The notes under the pieces were generated by a model. That model worked only from the letters and a program-made list of their open reading frames with translations, did no database searches and was not told the DNA's origin. The translations under genes and the position numbers were made by a program. Of a stretch of DNA of 64,000 bases, positions 7,996 through 17,029 are shown piece by piece. Each line of letters opens with the position of its first letter. The stretch's first letter is position 1. The stretch comes from Nostocoides jenkinsii Ben 74 (GTDB lineage: Bacteria; Actinomycetota; Actinomycetes; Actinomycetales; Dermatophilaceae), in assembly GCF_001046875.1 (NCBI RefSeq), contig NZ_HF571038.1, forward strand, positions 980,952 to 1,044,951. The letters are read 5' to 3'.

Positions 7996-8748
7996 CTAGG
8001 AGTTGAACTCGTCCTTCGTGCGGGTCATGTCGTGCAGGTCGGCCGCGGCGGCCTCCTCCACTGTCGGAGCCGTGCCGCCGAGGCGGGCGGGCAGATAGCG
8101 CAGGTCGGCACCGGTCAAGCGCGGATAGGCCGCCTGCTGACGGTCGAGTTGCTCCTGCATGGCCGCCTTCAACCGCGCCGTCGCCTCATCGACATTGCTC
8201 CCCCGCTCGACCACGATGGGCTCGCCGATCTCGACGAAGATCGGGATGCGACTGCGACCGCGATGCTTCGGCGCGTCCTTGGTCCAGACCCGATGGGCAC
8301 CCCACAGGGTGGTGGGCAGCAGCGGCACCCGGGCGTCGCGAGCCATTCGCGCGGCGCCCGACTTGAACTCCTTCAATTCAAAGCTGCGCGACATCGTCGC
8401 CTCGGGGAAGACCCCGACGATCTCGCCGGACTTCAGGGCGGCGAGAGCCTCTCGATAGGACCCGGCGCCATTGGCTCGGTCGACCGGAATGTGTCCCATC
8501 CCCCGCATGAGCGGGCCGGCGATCCGATGCTCGAAGATCGACTTCTTGGCCATGAACCGGACGTAGCGGTGATTCGTTTGGGCGGCCAGCCCGGCATACG
8601 TGAAATCGAAGTAGCTCGTGTGGTTGATGGCCATGACGGCCCCGCCGGTGCGGGGCACATTGTCCGCGCCCACGATCGTGAACTTCAGGCCCTGCGCCCG
8701 GAAGACTCCCTTGGTGAAGGCGATGACGGGGGCATACACGGGCTCCAT
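7996..8748 (-). CDS. 1-acyl-sn-glycerol-3-phosphate acyltransferase family protein (PlsC-like)
   Basis: 250 residues. Transfers an acyl group to lysophosphatidate in phospholipid synthesis, at the membrane face. The acyltransferase boxes are present: 'INHTSYFD' (NHxxxxD), 'MGHIPVDR', 'VFPEATMSRS' (FPEGTxS with Ala for Gly) and 'LLPTTLWG'. No strong membrane helix is seen beyond the N-terminal part, so it is peripheral. The start is set by the ATG that follows a TAACCT box by 7 bases. The promoter region is shared with divergent recC. Confidence 0.88.
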   Translation of the reverse strand: MEPVYAPVIAFTKGVFRAQGLKFTIVGADNVPRTGGAVMAINHTSYFDFTYAGLAAQTNHRYVRFMAKKSIFEHRIAGPLMRGMGHIPVDRANGAGSYREALAALKSGEIVGVFPEATMSRSFELKEFKSGAARMARDARVPLLPTTLWGAHRVWTKDAPKHRGRSRIPIFVEIGEPIVVERGSNVDEATARLKAAMQEQLDRQQAAYPRLTGADLRYLPARLGGTAPTVEEAAAADLHDMTRTKDEFNS

Positions 8749-8755
8749 GGCTCCA

Positions 8756-8808
8756 AGGTTAGGGCTACCGCGTCCGCTCGGTGGGCTGTCGGTGGCGCGA
8801 TCTAAGGT
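8756..8808. promoter_or_regulatory. Divergent leaderless promoters of plsC-like gene and recC
   Basis: Reverse strand: TAACCT at 8756-8761, 7 bases before the plsC-like ATG. Forward strand: TAAGGT at 8803-8808, 7 bases before the recC GTG at 8816. The boxes are 41 bp apart, so the two RNA polymerase sites must overlap in their -35 regions and may compete. No consensus -35 is evident. Confidence 0.55.
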
Positions 8809-8815
8809 GACGGAC

Positions 8816-11800
8816 GTGGCCTTGCACCTGCACCGCGCAACGCGGACCGATCTCCTCGCCGAGGGGCTCGCCGCGCTGCTCGCCACGCCGCCGGCCGATC
8901 CCTTCGCCACCGAATTGGTCATCGTGCCGGCGCGGGGTGTTGAGCGATGGCTAACGCAACGGTTGTCGCACCGGCTGGGTGCGGTCTCCGGGGACGACGG
9001 GGTCTGTGCCGGCGTGCGCTTCCTCTCGCCCAACTCCTTGACCACCCTCTTGCTCGAGACGGACCGGGACGATCCGTGGTTGCCGGATCAGCTCGTGTGG
9101 CCACTTCTCGAGACGATCGACGCGTCGTTGTCGTATGCCTGGGCGGCCCCCCTCGCGGCCCATCTCGGCTTTCCCGGTGGTCGCCCGGACGATGTCTTCC
9201 GACACGGTCGGCGTTATTCGGTGGCTCGTCGGCTGGCCGGGCTCTTCCACAGCTACGCCACGCAACGCCCTGGTGTCTTGCGCTCCTGGGAGGCCGCCGG
9301 TCCGGACGGACCGTGGGACGACGGCGCCGGCGGATCGGTGCCGGTGGACCTTGCGTGGCAGCCGCGCCTGTGGCGCGCGGTCGTGACTCGTCTGGGGTTG
9401 CCGACGCCGACGACCCGGCATGACGCGACAGTCGCGCGGTTGACCACCGATCCGGACTCGTTCGACCTGCCCGCCCGGGTGTCTCTGTTCGGGCATACGC
9501 GCATCCCCGTCAGCGAACTCGAGCTGCTCCGGGCCGGAGCCATCCATCGTGAGGTGCACCTGTGGCTGCCGCACCCGTCACCCGCGCTGTGGGGGCGCTT
9601 GGCCGCCACCGGCGACGCGGGGCCCACGCCGCGACGCGCGGACGCTTCGCAGTTGGTCGTCGAGCATCCCCTGCTGGTGTCATTGGGTCGTGACCTGCGG
9701 GAGTTGCAGCGCCAGCTGAGGGTCGCCGGACCCGCGCTCGATGACGAGATTCAGACGCCGACGGCACCGCCGAGGTCCTGGCTCGCCTGGTTGCAGGCCG
9801 ATCTGAGGGCGGATGCCGTGCCGGACTGTGCCGCCGCGGCGGCCCGCCGCATCGGACCCGACGATCTGTCCATCCAGGTGCACGCCTGCCATGGGCAAGC
9901 CCGCCAGGTCGAGGTGCTCCGAGAAGCCCTCGTGGGGTTGCTTGCCGATGACGAGACCCTGGAGCCCCGCGACATCCTGATCATGTGTCCGGACGTCGAG
10001 ACCTATGCACCGTTGATCCACGCCGCTTTCGGCCTCGCCGACATCCGCTTCGATGGGCCGGCCCACCCCGGCCACCTGCTCCGTGTCCAGCTGGCCGATC
10101 GATCACTTGCGGCGAGCAACCCGCTGCTTGCCGTGGCGGCGCGACTGGTGGAGTTGTCTCGCGGTCGCTTCGCGGCCGCCGAACTCCTCGATCTCGCGGC
10201 GGCAGAGCCCGTCCGGCGCCGCTTCCGCTTCGATGACGATGATCTCGAGCGGTTCGCCCGATGGGTCGAGCAGGCCGGGATTCGGTGGGGCTTGGATGCC
10301 GAACAACGCGCGGACTTCAATCTGGGCAATCTCGGCGCCAACACCTGGCGCTTCGGACTCGATCGGTTGCTCCTCGGCGTCGCCCGCGCGGAGGAGCCAG
10401 GTCGGCCCTACCAGCGGGTGTTGCCGGTCGACGACGTCGACAGCGGCACGTTGGACCTCGTGGGACGGGTCGCCGAGTTCGTCGACCGCGTCGCCGCCTT
10501 CCGGGAGGCCGCCAACGCTGCCTCGTTGGCGACGGATTGGACGCGCACCCTGATCGACGGCACCAATGCGCTGACTGAGGTGCCACTGGATGAGTTGTGG
10601 CAGCGCGCCGAGGTGGAACGCGAGTTGACGCTGTCGCCTCGGGGTGACCATCTTCCGTTGGCGCACAGTGACATCCGGGCGCTGTTGGCGCACCGACTGG
10701 AGGGCAGACCGGGCCGGACCAACTTCCGCACCGGCAGTCTGACCGTGTGCACGATGGTGCCGATGCGATCGGTGCCCCACCGGGTGATCGCCCTCCTCGG
10801 CCTCGATGACGGGGTGTTTCCACGTCGCGGCGCGCCCGACGGCGACGACTTGCTCGCGCGCGAGCCAATGACCGGCGAGCGCGATGCTCGCTCGGAGGAT
10901 CGCCAACTCCTGCTCGATGCCGTGTGTGCGGCAACCCAGACCTTGGTCCTTACCTATTCCGGCGCCGATCCACAGACCGGCGCCGCGCGACCACCCGCCG
11001 TGCCGGTCGGCGAGTTCATCGACGCTGCCCGGGCTGCCCGGGGAATCGGTCCCGACGATCCCGACGGGGCCCCGGTGATCCGCCATCCCCTCCAGTCCTT
11101 CGACGAGGCGACCCGACGCTCCCCCGGCGGCGCACCAGCAACCTTTGATCCTCAGGCCGTCCCCGCCGTGACGGCAGTGCGTGCCGCCCGAAGCTCTGCT
11201 CGAACCACCAATCGCCGACGGCCCGCGCCAGGCTTGGTCCTGCCCGGGCCACTGCCCGCAAGCGCTGCTGACGACGTCACGCTCGCGCAGCTTCACGACT
11301 TCTTCGCCGACCCCACCCGCGCCTTCTTGCGTGACCGGGTCGGGGTCGCCGTGCGTCGCGATGACGAGTCCGCGGCGGCCGGCATCCCGATCGAGTTGGA
11401 CCCGCTGGAGAAGTGGGGGCTCGGCGATCGACTCCTGCAACAACGTCTGTCGGGTGCGGGGATTGCCGAGATCGAGACGGCCGAGCGGCTACGCGGCCAG
11501 CTACCACCCGGCGGCCTTGGCTCGGCGACGCTGCGGGCGGTCGGGACGACTGCCGACACCATCGCCGACGAGGTTGCCGGCGCCCTGGGGGCGGCCCTCG
11601 CCACGCAGCCGGCACGCACGGCCGACATCGAGCTCGACCTTGGGGGGCGACGCCTAACCGGCACGGTCGGTCGCGTGCGCGGCACGTCCTACCTGCACGC
11701 GACCTATGCGAGCCTCTCCGGCAAGCAAATCCTGGAGACCTGGATCAACCACTTGGCGTTGTGTGCCAGCGCGGGACCCGGCGAAGCCTGGACGTCCGAG

Positions 11801-12217
11801 ATTGTCGGGCGGTGGGGCACCCGGCCTAAGCGCATCTCGTTGGCGCGCGTCGCCGCGCACCCTGCCCGGGTCTTTCTCGAAGATCTGATCGAGTTGCGCG
11901 ACCTCGGCCTGACCAGACCGCTCGCCTTTGCCCCGCGCACCTCCCTGGCCTACGCCAAGCACGTCTATCGGGCCAAGAAGCCGACGGACGCGGCCCTGGC
12001 GCGGGCGCGTGACGAGTGGGCGCGCAGCCACGATCGCGACGCACCATCGGTGACCTATCTCTATGGCGCCTCGTCGTCTTTGGACATCTGGCTGGACCCC
12101 GTGCCGCCCGACGAGTTCCTGGAGGCACTCCCGGCGGACAGCGCGCCCCCGTCGCGATTCGGCTACACGGCCATACGGGTCTGGCGGCCCGCGCTGTATT
12201 CGGGGGCCGACAAATGA
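8816..12217 (+). CDS. recC: Exodeoxyribonuclease V gamma subunit RecC
   Basis: 1133 residues. Helicase-like subunit of RecBCD that holds the DNA ends and scans for Chi. The diagnostic N-terminus 'VIVPARGVERWLTQRL' is clear, as are 'ILIMCPDVETYAPLI' and 'VTVCTMVPMRSVPHRVI...LLGLDDGVFPR' around 10740-10830 (CTMVPMRSVP motif). The GTG start is chosen because TAAGGT lies 7 bases upstream and the protein then begins just before the conserved first strand. The stop overlaps the recB ATG. recC and recB are unusually poor in the GTATGCC repeat (three hits in 7 kb up to 15590). Confidence 0.93.
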   Translation: MALHLHRATRTDLLAEGLAALLATPPADPFATELVIVPARGVERWLTQRLSHRLGAVSGDDGVCAGVRFLSPNSLTTLLLETDRDDPWLPDQLVWPLLETIDASLSYAWAAPLAAHLGFPGGRPDDVFRHGRRYSVARRLAGLFHSYATQRPGVLRSWEAAGPDGPWDDGAGGSVPVDLAWQPRLWRAVVTRLGLPTPTTRHDATVARLTTDPDSFDLPARVSLFGHTRIPVSELELLRAGAIHREVHLWLPHPSPALWGRLAATGDAGPTPRRADASQLVVEHPLLVSLGRDLRELQRQLRVAGPALDDEIQTPTAPPRSWLAWLQADLRADAVPDCAAAAARRIGPDDLSIQVHACHGQARQVEVLREALVGLLADDETLEPRDILIMCPDVETYAPLIHAAFGLADIRFDGPAHPGHLLRVQLADRSLAASNPLLAVAARLVELSRGRFAAAELLDLAAAEPVRRRFRFDDDDLERFARWVEQAGIRWGLDAEQRADFNLGNLGANTWRFGLDRLLLGVARAEEPGRPYQRVLPVDDVDSGTLDLVGRVAEFVDRVAAFREAANAASLATDWTRTLIDGTNALTEVPLDELWQRAEVERELTLSPRGDHLPLAHSDIRALLAHRLEGRPGRTNFRTGSLTVCTMVPMRSVPHRVIALLGLDDGVFPRRGAPDGDDLLAREPMTGERDARSEDRQLLLDAVCAATQTLVLTYSGADPQTGAARPPAVPVGEFIDAARAARGIGPDDPDGAPVIRHPLQSFDEATRRSPGGAPATFDPQAVPAVTAVRAARSSARTTNRRRPAPGLVLPGPLPASAADDVTLAQLHDFFADPTRAFLRDRVGVAVRRDDESAAAGIPIELDPLEKWGLGDRLLQQRLSGAGIAEIETAERLRGQLPPGGLGSATLRAVGTTADTIADEVAGALGAALATQPARTADIELDLGGRRLTGTVGRVRGTSYLHATYASLSGKQILETWINHLALCASAGPGEAWTSEIVGRWGTRPKRISLARVAAHPARVFLEDLIELRDLGLTRPLAFAPRTSLAYAKHVYRAKKPTDAALARARDEWARSHDRDAPSVTYLYGASSSLDIWLDPVPPDEFLEALPADSAPPSRFGYTAIRVWRPALYSGADK

Positions 12218-15200
12218 CCGATTCGATCCCCAGCGAGCGCGTGGCGGAAGTGGGACCCGCCGCCTTCGACATAAGCACACCCTTCAACATCACCGCGCCC
12301 TTGCCGCGCGGCACCACGGTGCTGGAGGCCTCCGCCGGCACCGGCAAGACCTGGGCCATTGCCGCCCTCGTGGCGCGCCACGTCGCCGACGGCCTGCCAC
12401 TGGATCAGCTGCTGGTCGTCACCTTCGGGCGCGCCGCAACCGAAGAGCTTCGCGAACGCGTGCGCGAACGCCTTATCCGCGCCGAGCGACTGCTGCGCGA
12501 TGCCCTGGCCGGTCGCGCGCGCCCCGACCGTCTCGACCGGCTGGAGCGCACGCTGCTCGGCGAGTTCGATCCCGTGGACACGGACGTCCTGCGGTGCCGT
12601 CATCTGCGCATCCGGGACGCCCTCGGGGCCTTCGACGACGCCACCATCGCCACCATTCATCAGTTCTGCCATCTGGGACTGCGCAGTCTCGGCGTGGCCG
12701 GCGACACCGATCCCGACACGACGCTGATCGAGGACCAGAGCGACCTGCTGCACGACGTCGTTGATGACCTCTACCTCGCCCGCTATCGCGCGGTCGAAGT
12801 GGTCCCGTTCACCCATGCCGAGGCGCGCGAGATCGCGGAGTTAGTGGCCGGCGATCCCGCCGCGGCGATCGGCCCCGACAACGCGCCGGACGGGTCCTAC
12901 GACGAGGAGCGAGTGAGATTCGCCGAGGCCGTGCGTGCCGAACTCACCACCCGCAAGCGGCGACTCGGACTGCTGTCGTATGACGATCTGCTCGCCGACC
13001 TGGCCCACGCCTTGGCCGATCCGACCTCCCCGGCACGAGCGCGCATGCGCGCTCGGTGGCGCGTCGTCCTGGTCGATGAGTTCCAGGACACCGATCCCGT
13101 GCAGTGGCACGTCTTCGAGCGGGCCTTCCACGGGCACTGCGACCTCGTCCTGATCGGCGATCCGAAGCAGGCCATATACGCCTTTCGCGGCGGCGATATC
13201 GACACCTACCTCCGGGCGCGCCACGTGGCCGACCAGCTGTTCACGCTCGATGTCAATCGGCGGACGGACGCACCGCTGGTGGACGCAGTCGGCGTTGGTC
13301 TCGGCGGAATGAGCCTCGGCCATCCCGAGGTCGTCGTGCATCCGGTCACCGCGAGCCATCGGACGTCACGGTTGGTCGGGTTGCCCGCGCCACATCCGTG
13401 GCGGATGCGGGTGCTGGACCGAGGAGCCCTGGGCGTCGGCCCCGGAGACCTGGGGCGGGTGGATACGGCCAGGCCGACGATCGCGGCCGACTGCGCCGCC
13501 GACATCGCCATCACGCTCGGTTCCGGCGCGAACTTCGACGGGCGTCCGATCGCGCCCGGCGACGTGGCGGTGTTGTGCGCGACCAATGCGCAACTGCGCG
13601 CGGTCCGCAAGGCTCTTGCCCGCATCGGCATTCCGGCGGTGCTCGCCGGTGACGAGAGTGTCTTCCACTCCCGGGCCGCGCAATGGTGGCTCCGGGTCCT
13701 GGAGGCGATGGAGTTCACCAACCGCGCCGATCGAGTCCGCTCGGCCGCGCTGACCCCCTTCTTCGGTGAGTCCATCGCCACCTTGGACGCGCGTGGCGAC
13801 GAGTTGACGGATTCCGTGGCTGCGACGCTTCGCCGCTGGGCCGAGTTGTTCGCGCTGCGCGGCATACCCGCGGTGCTGGCGGCGGCGCACGCAGGAGGGT
13901 TGGGCACCCGGCTCCTTGCCCAACCCGGCGGCGAGCGCGACTACACCGACGTGCACCACCTGGCCGAGATCCTGCACGACACGGCAACGCGTGATCAGGG
14001 TGGCTTTTCAGCACTCACCGCTTGGCTGACCTCCCAAGTGGCCGGGTCTGGCGGACGCACGTCCGGGGAGCGCAGCCGCCGGTTGGAGAGTGACGGTGCC
14101 GCCGTGCAACTCGCCACCGTCCACGGCAGCAAAGGACTCCAGTTCCCGATCGTCTATGCGCCGTTCTTGTGCGATCGGTTCGTACGCGGCTTCGAGGATG
14201 ATCGACGGGCGATCGGGTTGCGCTACCACGACGACTCCGGGACGCGGGTGGTCGACGTGAGCACTGGCCCCGATCTCGCGACCTTTACTCGCGCACGCGC
14301 CGAGGACGACGGCGAGAACCTTCGCCTCCTGTATGTCGCGCTGACCCGGGCTCAAAGCCAACTCGTGACCTGGTGGGCTCCGCTGACCACCACCCGCGCG
14401 TCGTCTCTGCATCGGGCCATGTTCGGGCGCGGCCCCGGCGGCGTCGGCGCCCCCGAGGGGGAATGTGCCGTCCCCAGTGACCGGATGGTCCACGACACCT
14501 TCACCCAATGGAGTCAGCTCGGGGGCCCGCACCTCGAGCGGCTCGACCCAACCCAGGAACCGCCACGGGTGGCCATGGTCCCGGATGTCACGCCGGCCCT
14601 CGCCTCGACCTTCAGCCGCTCGGTCGACCCGCACTGGCGCCGGACGTCCTACACCGCGCTGACCAAGGCAGCCGATGCGGCCCTCGCCACCGGCACCAAA
14701 CCGGCGATCGAGCCGGAGTTGCCCGGCAAGGACGACGAGTCACCCGCCGCTGAGCTCCTGCCGCAAACGCACCATCGCCCGACCGACGACCGTCCTGGCC
14801 TGGGGACGGAGGCCGCGACGCAAGTCGGGCCCGGGGTGGGCACGGAAGTCGGCACTGAGGTCGGCACCGAGTCTGGCGCTGAAGTCGGCACCGAGTCTGG
14901 CGCTGTGGTCGGCCCCGAACTCATCGCGGCGGCGACTCCGTCCCCGATGGCGGGCCTGCCGGTCGGGGCGGCGTTCGGCTCCCTCGTCCATGCGGTGCTC
15001 GAGACCGCCGACCCGGAGGTGGCCGATCTGCGCGCGGAGTTCGCCCGGTGCATCGCCGAGCAACTGCCGAGATGGCCGGTCGACCTGCCGACGGCCCAAC
15101 TCGCCGACGCGCTCGTCGCGGTAGTGACCACCCCGCTGGGGCCGCTTGTCCCCGGGGCGACCCTCGCGGCCATACCGACCCGAGATCGATTGTGCGAGTT

Positions 15201-15804
15201 GGAGTTCGAGGTCCCGTTGGACGGCGGCGACGCCCGAGGCCGCACGACTGGCGGCGGCCTTCCCGACGAGACGAGGTCGCACGGCGGTGACGACGCGCAC
15301 GTCCTATTGGGCGATCTGGCCCCATTGCTCCGCGCACACCTCCCGGCTGGAGACCCGCTCCTCGACTATGCCGACGCCCTGGAAGATGAAGAGTTGGGCG
15401 GGCAATTGCTGCGCGGCTACCTCACGGGTTCCGTCGATGTCGTCCTCCGGCTCGGCGAAAGCTTTCTGGTGGTGGACTACAAGACCAACTGGCTCGGTGC
15501 CCCCGACATCGAGCTCACGGCGGCCGACTACGGCCCGGCGTCCCTGGTGGCGGCGATGCAGCACTCGTCCTATCCCCTGCAGGCCCTCCTGTATGCCGTT
15601 GTCCTGCACCGCTTCCTGCGGTGGCGACTGGCGGCATACGACCCGGAAATCAACCTGGGTGGGGTGCTCTATCTCTATCTCCGCGGGATGTGCGGGCCGG
15701 AGACGCCCATCATCGACGGGAATCCGACCGGGGTCTTTTCCTGGCGTCCGCCCGCGGCGCTGGTCGAGGCGATCAGCAACCTGCTCGACGGGCGACGCCC
15801 ATGA
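12214..15804 (+). CDS. recB: Exodeoxyribonuclease V beta subunit RecB
   Basis: 1196 residues. UvrD-type 3'-5' helicase plus C-terminal nuclease. Helicase motifs: 'EASAGTGKTWA' (Walker A), 'VDEFQDTDPVQW' (Walker B), 'LIGDPKQAIYAFRGGD' and 'TVHGSKGLQFP', 'LLYVALTRAQ'. Nuclease motifs: 'GSLVHAVLE', 'GSVDVVLR', 'LVVDYKTNW' and 'QALLYAVVLHRFLR'. The linker between helicase and nuclease (about 14790-14930) holds Gly/Val/Thr/Glu repeats of the type VGTE and ESGAxVG. It is coupled to recC by ATGA. Unlike the usual operon, recD does not follow directly: a reverse-strand GNAT gene intervenes. Confidence 0.94.
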   Translation: MTDSIPSERVAEVGPAAFDISTPFNITAPLPRGTTVLEASAGTGKTWAIAALVARHVADGLPLDQLLVVTFGRAATEELRERVRERLIRAERLLRDALAGRARPDRLDRLERTLLGEFDPVDTDVLRCRHLRIRDALGAFDDATIATIHQFCHLGLRSLGVAGDTDPDTTLIEDQSDLLHDVVDDLYLARYRAVEVVPFTHAEAREIAELVAGDPAAAIGPDNAPDGSYDEERVRFAEAVRAELTTRKRRLGLLSYDDLLADLAHALADPTSPARARMRARWRVVLVDEFQDTDPVQWHVFERAFHGHCDLVLIGDPKQAIYAFRGGDIDTYLRARHVADQLFTLDVNRRTDAPLVDAVGVGLGGMSLGHPEVVVHPVTASHRTSRLVGLPAPHPWRMRVLDRGALGVGPGDLGRVDTARPTIAADCAADIAITLGSGANFDGRPIAPGDVAVLCATNAQLRAVRKALARIGIPAVLAGDESVFHSRAAQWWLRVLEAMEFTNRADRVRSAALTPFFGESIATLDARGDELTDSVAATLRRWAELFALRGIPAVLAAAHAGGLGTRLLAQPGGERDYTDVHHLAEILHDTATRDQGGFSALTAWLTSQVAGSGGRTSGERSRRLESDGAAVQLATVHGSKGLQFPIVYAPFLCDRFVRGFEDDRRAIGLRYHDDSGTRVVDVSTGPDLATFTRARAEDDGENLRLLYVALTRAQSQLVTWWAPLTTTRASSLHRAMFGRGPGGVGAPEGECAVPSDRMVHDTFTQWSQLGGPHLERLDPTQEPPRVAMVPDVTPALASTFSRSVDPHWRRTSYTALTKAADAALATGTKPAIEPELPGKDDESPAAELLPQTHHRPTDDRPGLGTEAATQVGPGVGTEVGTEVGTESGAEVGTESGAVVGPELIAAATPSPMAGLPVGAAFGSLVHAVLETADPEVADLRAEFARCIAEQLPRWPVDLPTAQLADALVAVVTTPLGPLVPGATLAAIPTRDRLCELEFEVPLDGGDARGRTTGGGLPDETRSHGGDDAHVLLGDLAPLLRAHLPAGDPLLDYADALEDEELGGQLLRGYLTGSVDVVLRLGESFLVVDYKTNWLGAPDIELTAADYGPASLVAAMQHSSYPLQALLYAVVLHRFLRWRLAAYDPEINLGGVLYLYLRGMCGPETPIIDGNPTGVFSWRPPAALVEAISNLLDGRRP
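14812..14925 (+). repeat. recB: Short in-frame tandem repeats in the RecB linker
   Basis: Units of 12 and 24 bases built on GTCGGCACCGAG and GAGTCTGGCGCTG encode VGTE and ESGAEVGT blocks. The repeats keep frame and lie between the helicase and nuclease domains, where length change would be tolerated. Confidence 0.7.
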
Positions 15805-15833
15805 CTCCCGACGCCCGCACCGCCCCTAAGCCA

Positions 15834-16937
15834 TCACCGGCGGCCGTCCGCCACGAGGGGTCCCCCATCGACGCGGCGGCTCATCCATACCTCGTCCCGG
15901 TCGTCCCCAGCGGCCACCCGGATGACGCCCGGAAGCCGACCGACTTCGACGTAGCCCCCTTTGGCGTAAAACTCCCCCAATCCCGACCCACTGCGATAGG
16001 AGAGATGCAATTGCTCCGCGCCGTCGGTCCGGGCGAGGCCGGTGGTGGCGGCGAGGAGAATCGCTCCGACATTGCGGCCTTGGCGGGCCGGATCGACCAT
16101 GAAGCGATAAAGCCATCGGCCGTGCCCCAACAGGGAATTGACGGATCGAACCCACCAGGCCCACCCGGCGAGCGCCGAGCCATCGCGCAATGCCACCGCG
16201 AACGCGCGACCGGCAGCCATCTCGTCCTCGTGCGCTGCGAGCGCTGCGGCGATCTCACGCACGGGCGTGCCCGGCAGGAAGCCCACCGATCCACCCGCAT
16301 CGGTGACGCGCGAAAACAGTGCCAGGACGTCGTGTCGAAGCTCGTCGTCGAGAGCGTCGATGCGTTCGATCGATGGGCCTTCCAGCACCAGCGACTCACC
16401 CACTTCAGCGGGATCGCCGGGGTGCCGGCGCGTCCCCGCGAGGATCAGCCCGGCCGATTCGGCGGTGCGAATCGAGGCCGTGTGCCCCGGCATCACGACG
16501 GCCTCCACCACGTGGCCTGGCAGCCATTCGGCGGCGTGGGTCACGGCCGCGCGGGCCGCTTCACGAGCGAAGCCGTGACCATGCGCCGCGCCCGCGAATC
16601 GGTAATACAGATTCAGGCGCCCCGGCGCGGCCGGGCGAAGTCCGGCAAACCCGATGGCCTCCCCCGCACAATCCAGGACCACCCAGTAGCCGAATCCCAG
16701 CTCCGTCCACATCCCACGCCAGCCCGCGAAATCAACAGCAAAGGCCGCGGGATCCGTCTGCCGGGCCCACGGCGCATGCCGGTACAACTCCGGATCCCCG
16801 TGCAGTGCGCCCAGGAAATCGTGATCCGCGCGCGTCGGAGGACGCAATGTCAGTCGGCTGGTCCGCAGGACGCGCGGCGCGAGGTGGTCGCGCACCCTCG
16901 GACCGTAGCCGAGAGCCAGGGATACACCCGCGCCCAT
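15834..16937 (-). CDS. Tandem-domain GNAT acetyltransferase
   Basis: 367 residues with two acetyltransferase regions. Domain 1 (about residues 20-190) is RimJ/RimL-like: 'LRTSRLTLRPPTRADHDFL', 'FGYWVVLDCAGEAIGFAGLR', 'YYRFAGAAHGHGFAREAA'. Domain 2 (about 205-355) ends 'LYRFMVDPARQGRNVGAILLAA', a clear acetyl-CoA-binding Q/RxxGxG/A loop, followed by 'FYAKGGYVEVGR'. Acceptor substrate unknown. The gene lies on the opposite strand between recB and recD, with 29 bp to recB and about 90 bp to recD, and so interrupts what is normally a recBD junction. Start codon chosen as the ATG nearest domain 1; not certain. Confidence 0.8.
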   Translation of the reverse strand: MGAGVSLALGYGPRVRDHLAPRVLRTSRLTLRPPTRADHDFLGALHGDPELYRHAPWARQTDPAAFAVDFAGWRGMWTELGFGYWVVLDCAGEAIGFAGLRPAAPGRLNLYYRFAGAAHGHGFAREAARAAVTHAAEWLPGHVVEAVVMPGHTASIRTAESAGLILAGTRRHPGDPAEVGESLVLEGPSIERIDALDDELRHDVLALFSRVTDAGGSVGFLPGTPVREIAAALAAHEDEMAAGRAFAVALRDGSALAGWAWWVRSVNSLLGHGRWLYRFMVDPARQGRNVGAILLAATTGLARTDGAEQLHLSYRSGSGLGEFYAKGGYVEVGRLPGVIRVAAGDDRDEVWMSRRVDGGPLVADGRR

Positions 16938-17029
16938 CAGCTGATGCGCTTGCTTCCGTCGACCACAGCGCTCCCGTCGAGCATGCAGGTGACTCTTGAC
17001 CGGCCGACGGCAGCAGCGAGGTGCGGGCG

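Noticed and set aside
7462-8805. 447-codon forward frame over xth and plsC-like genes
   Set aside because: Antisense to two genes with complete catalytic motifs.
12016-12213. Earlier start for recB
   Set aside because: Upstream frame lies wholly inside recC; the ATGA overlap and the position of Walker A fix the start at 12214.
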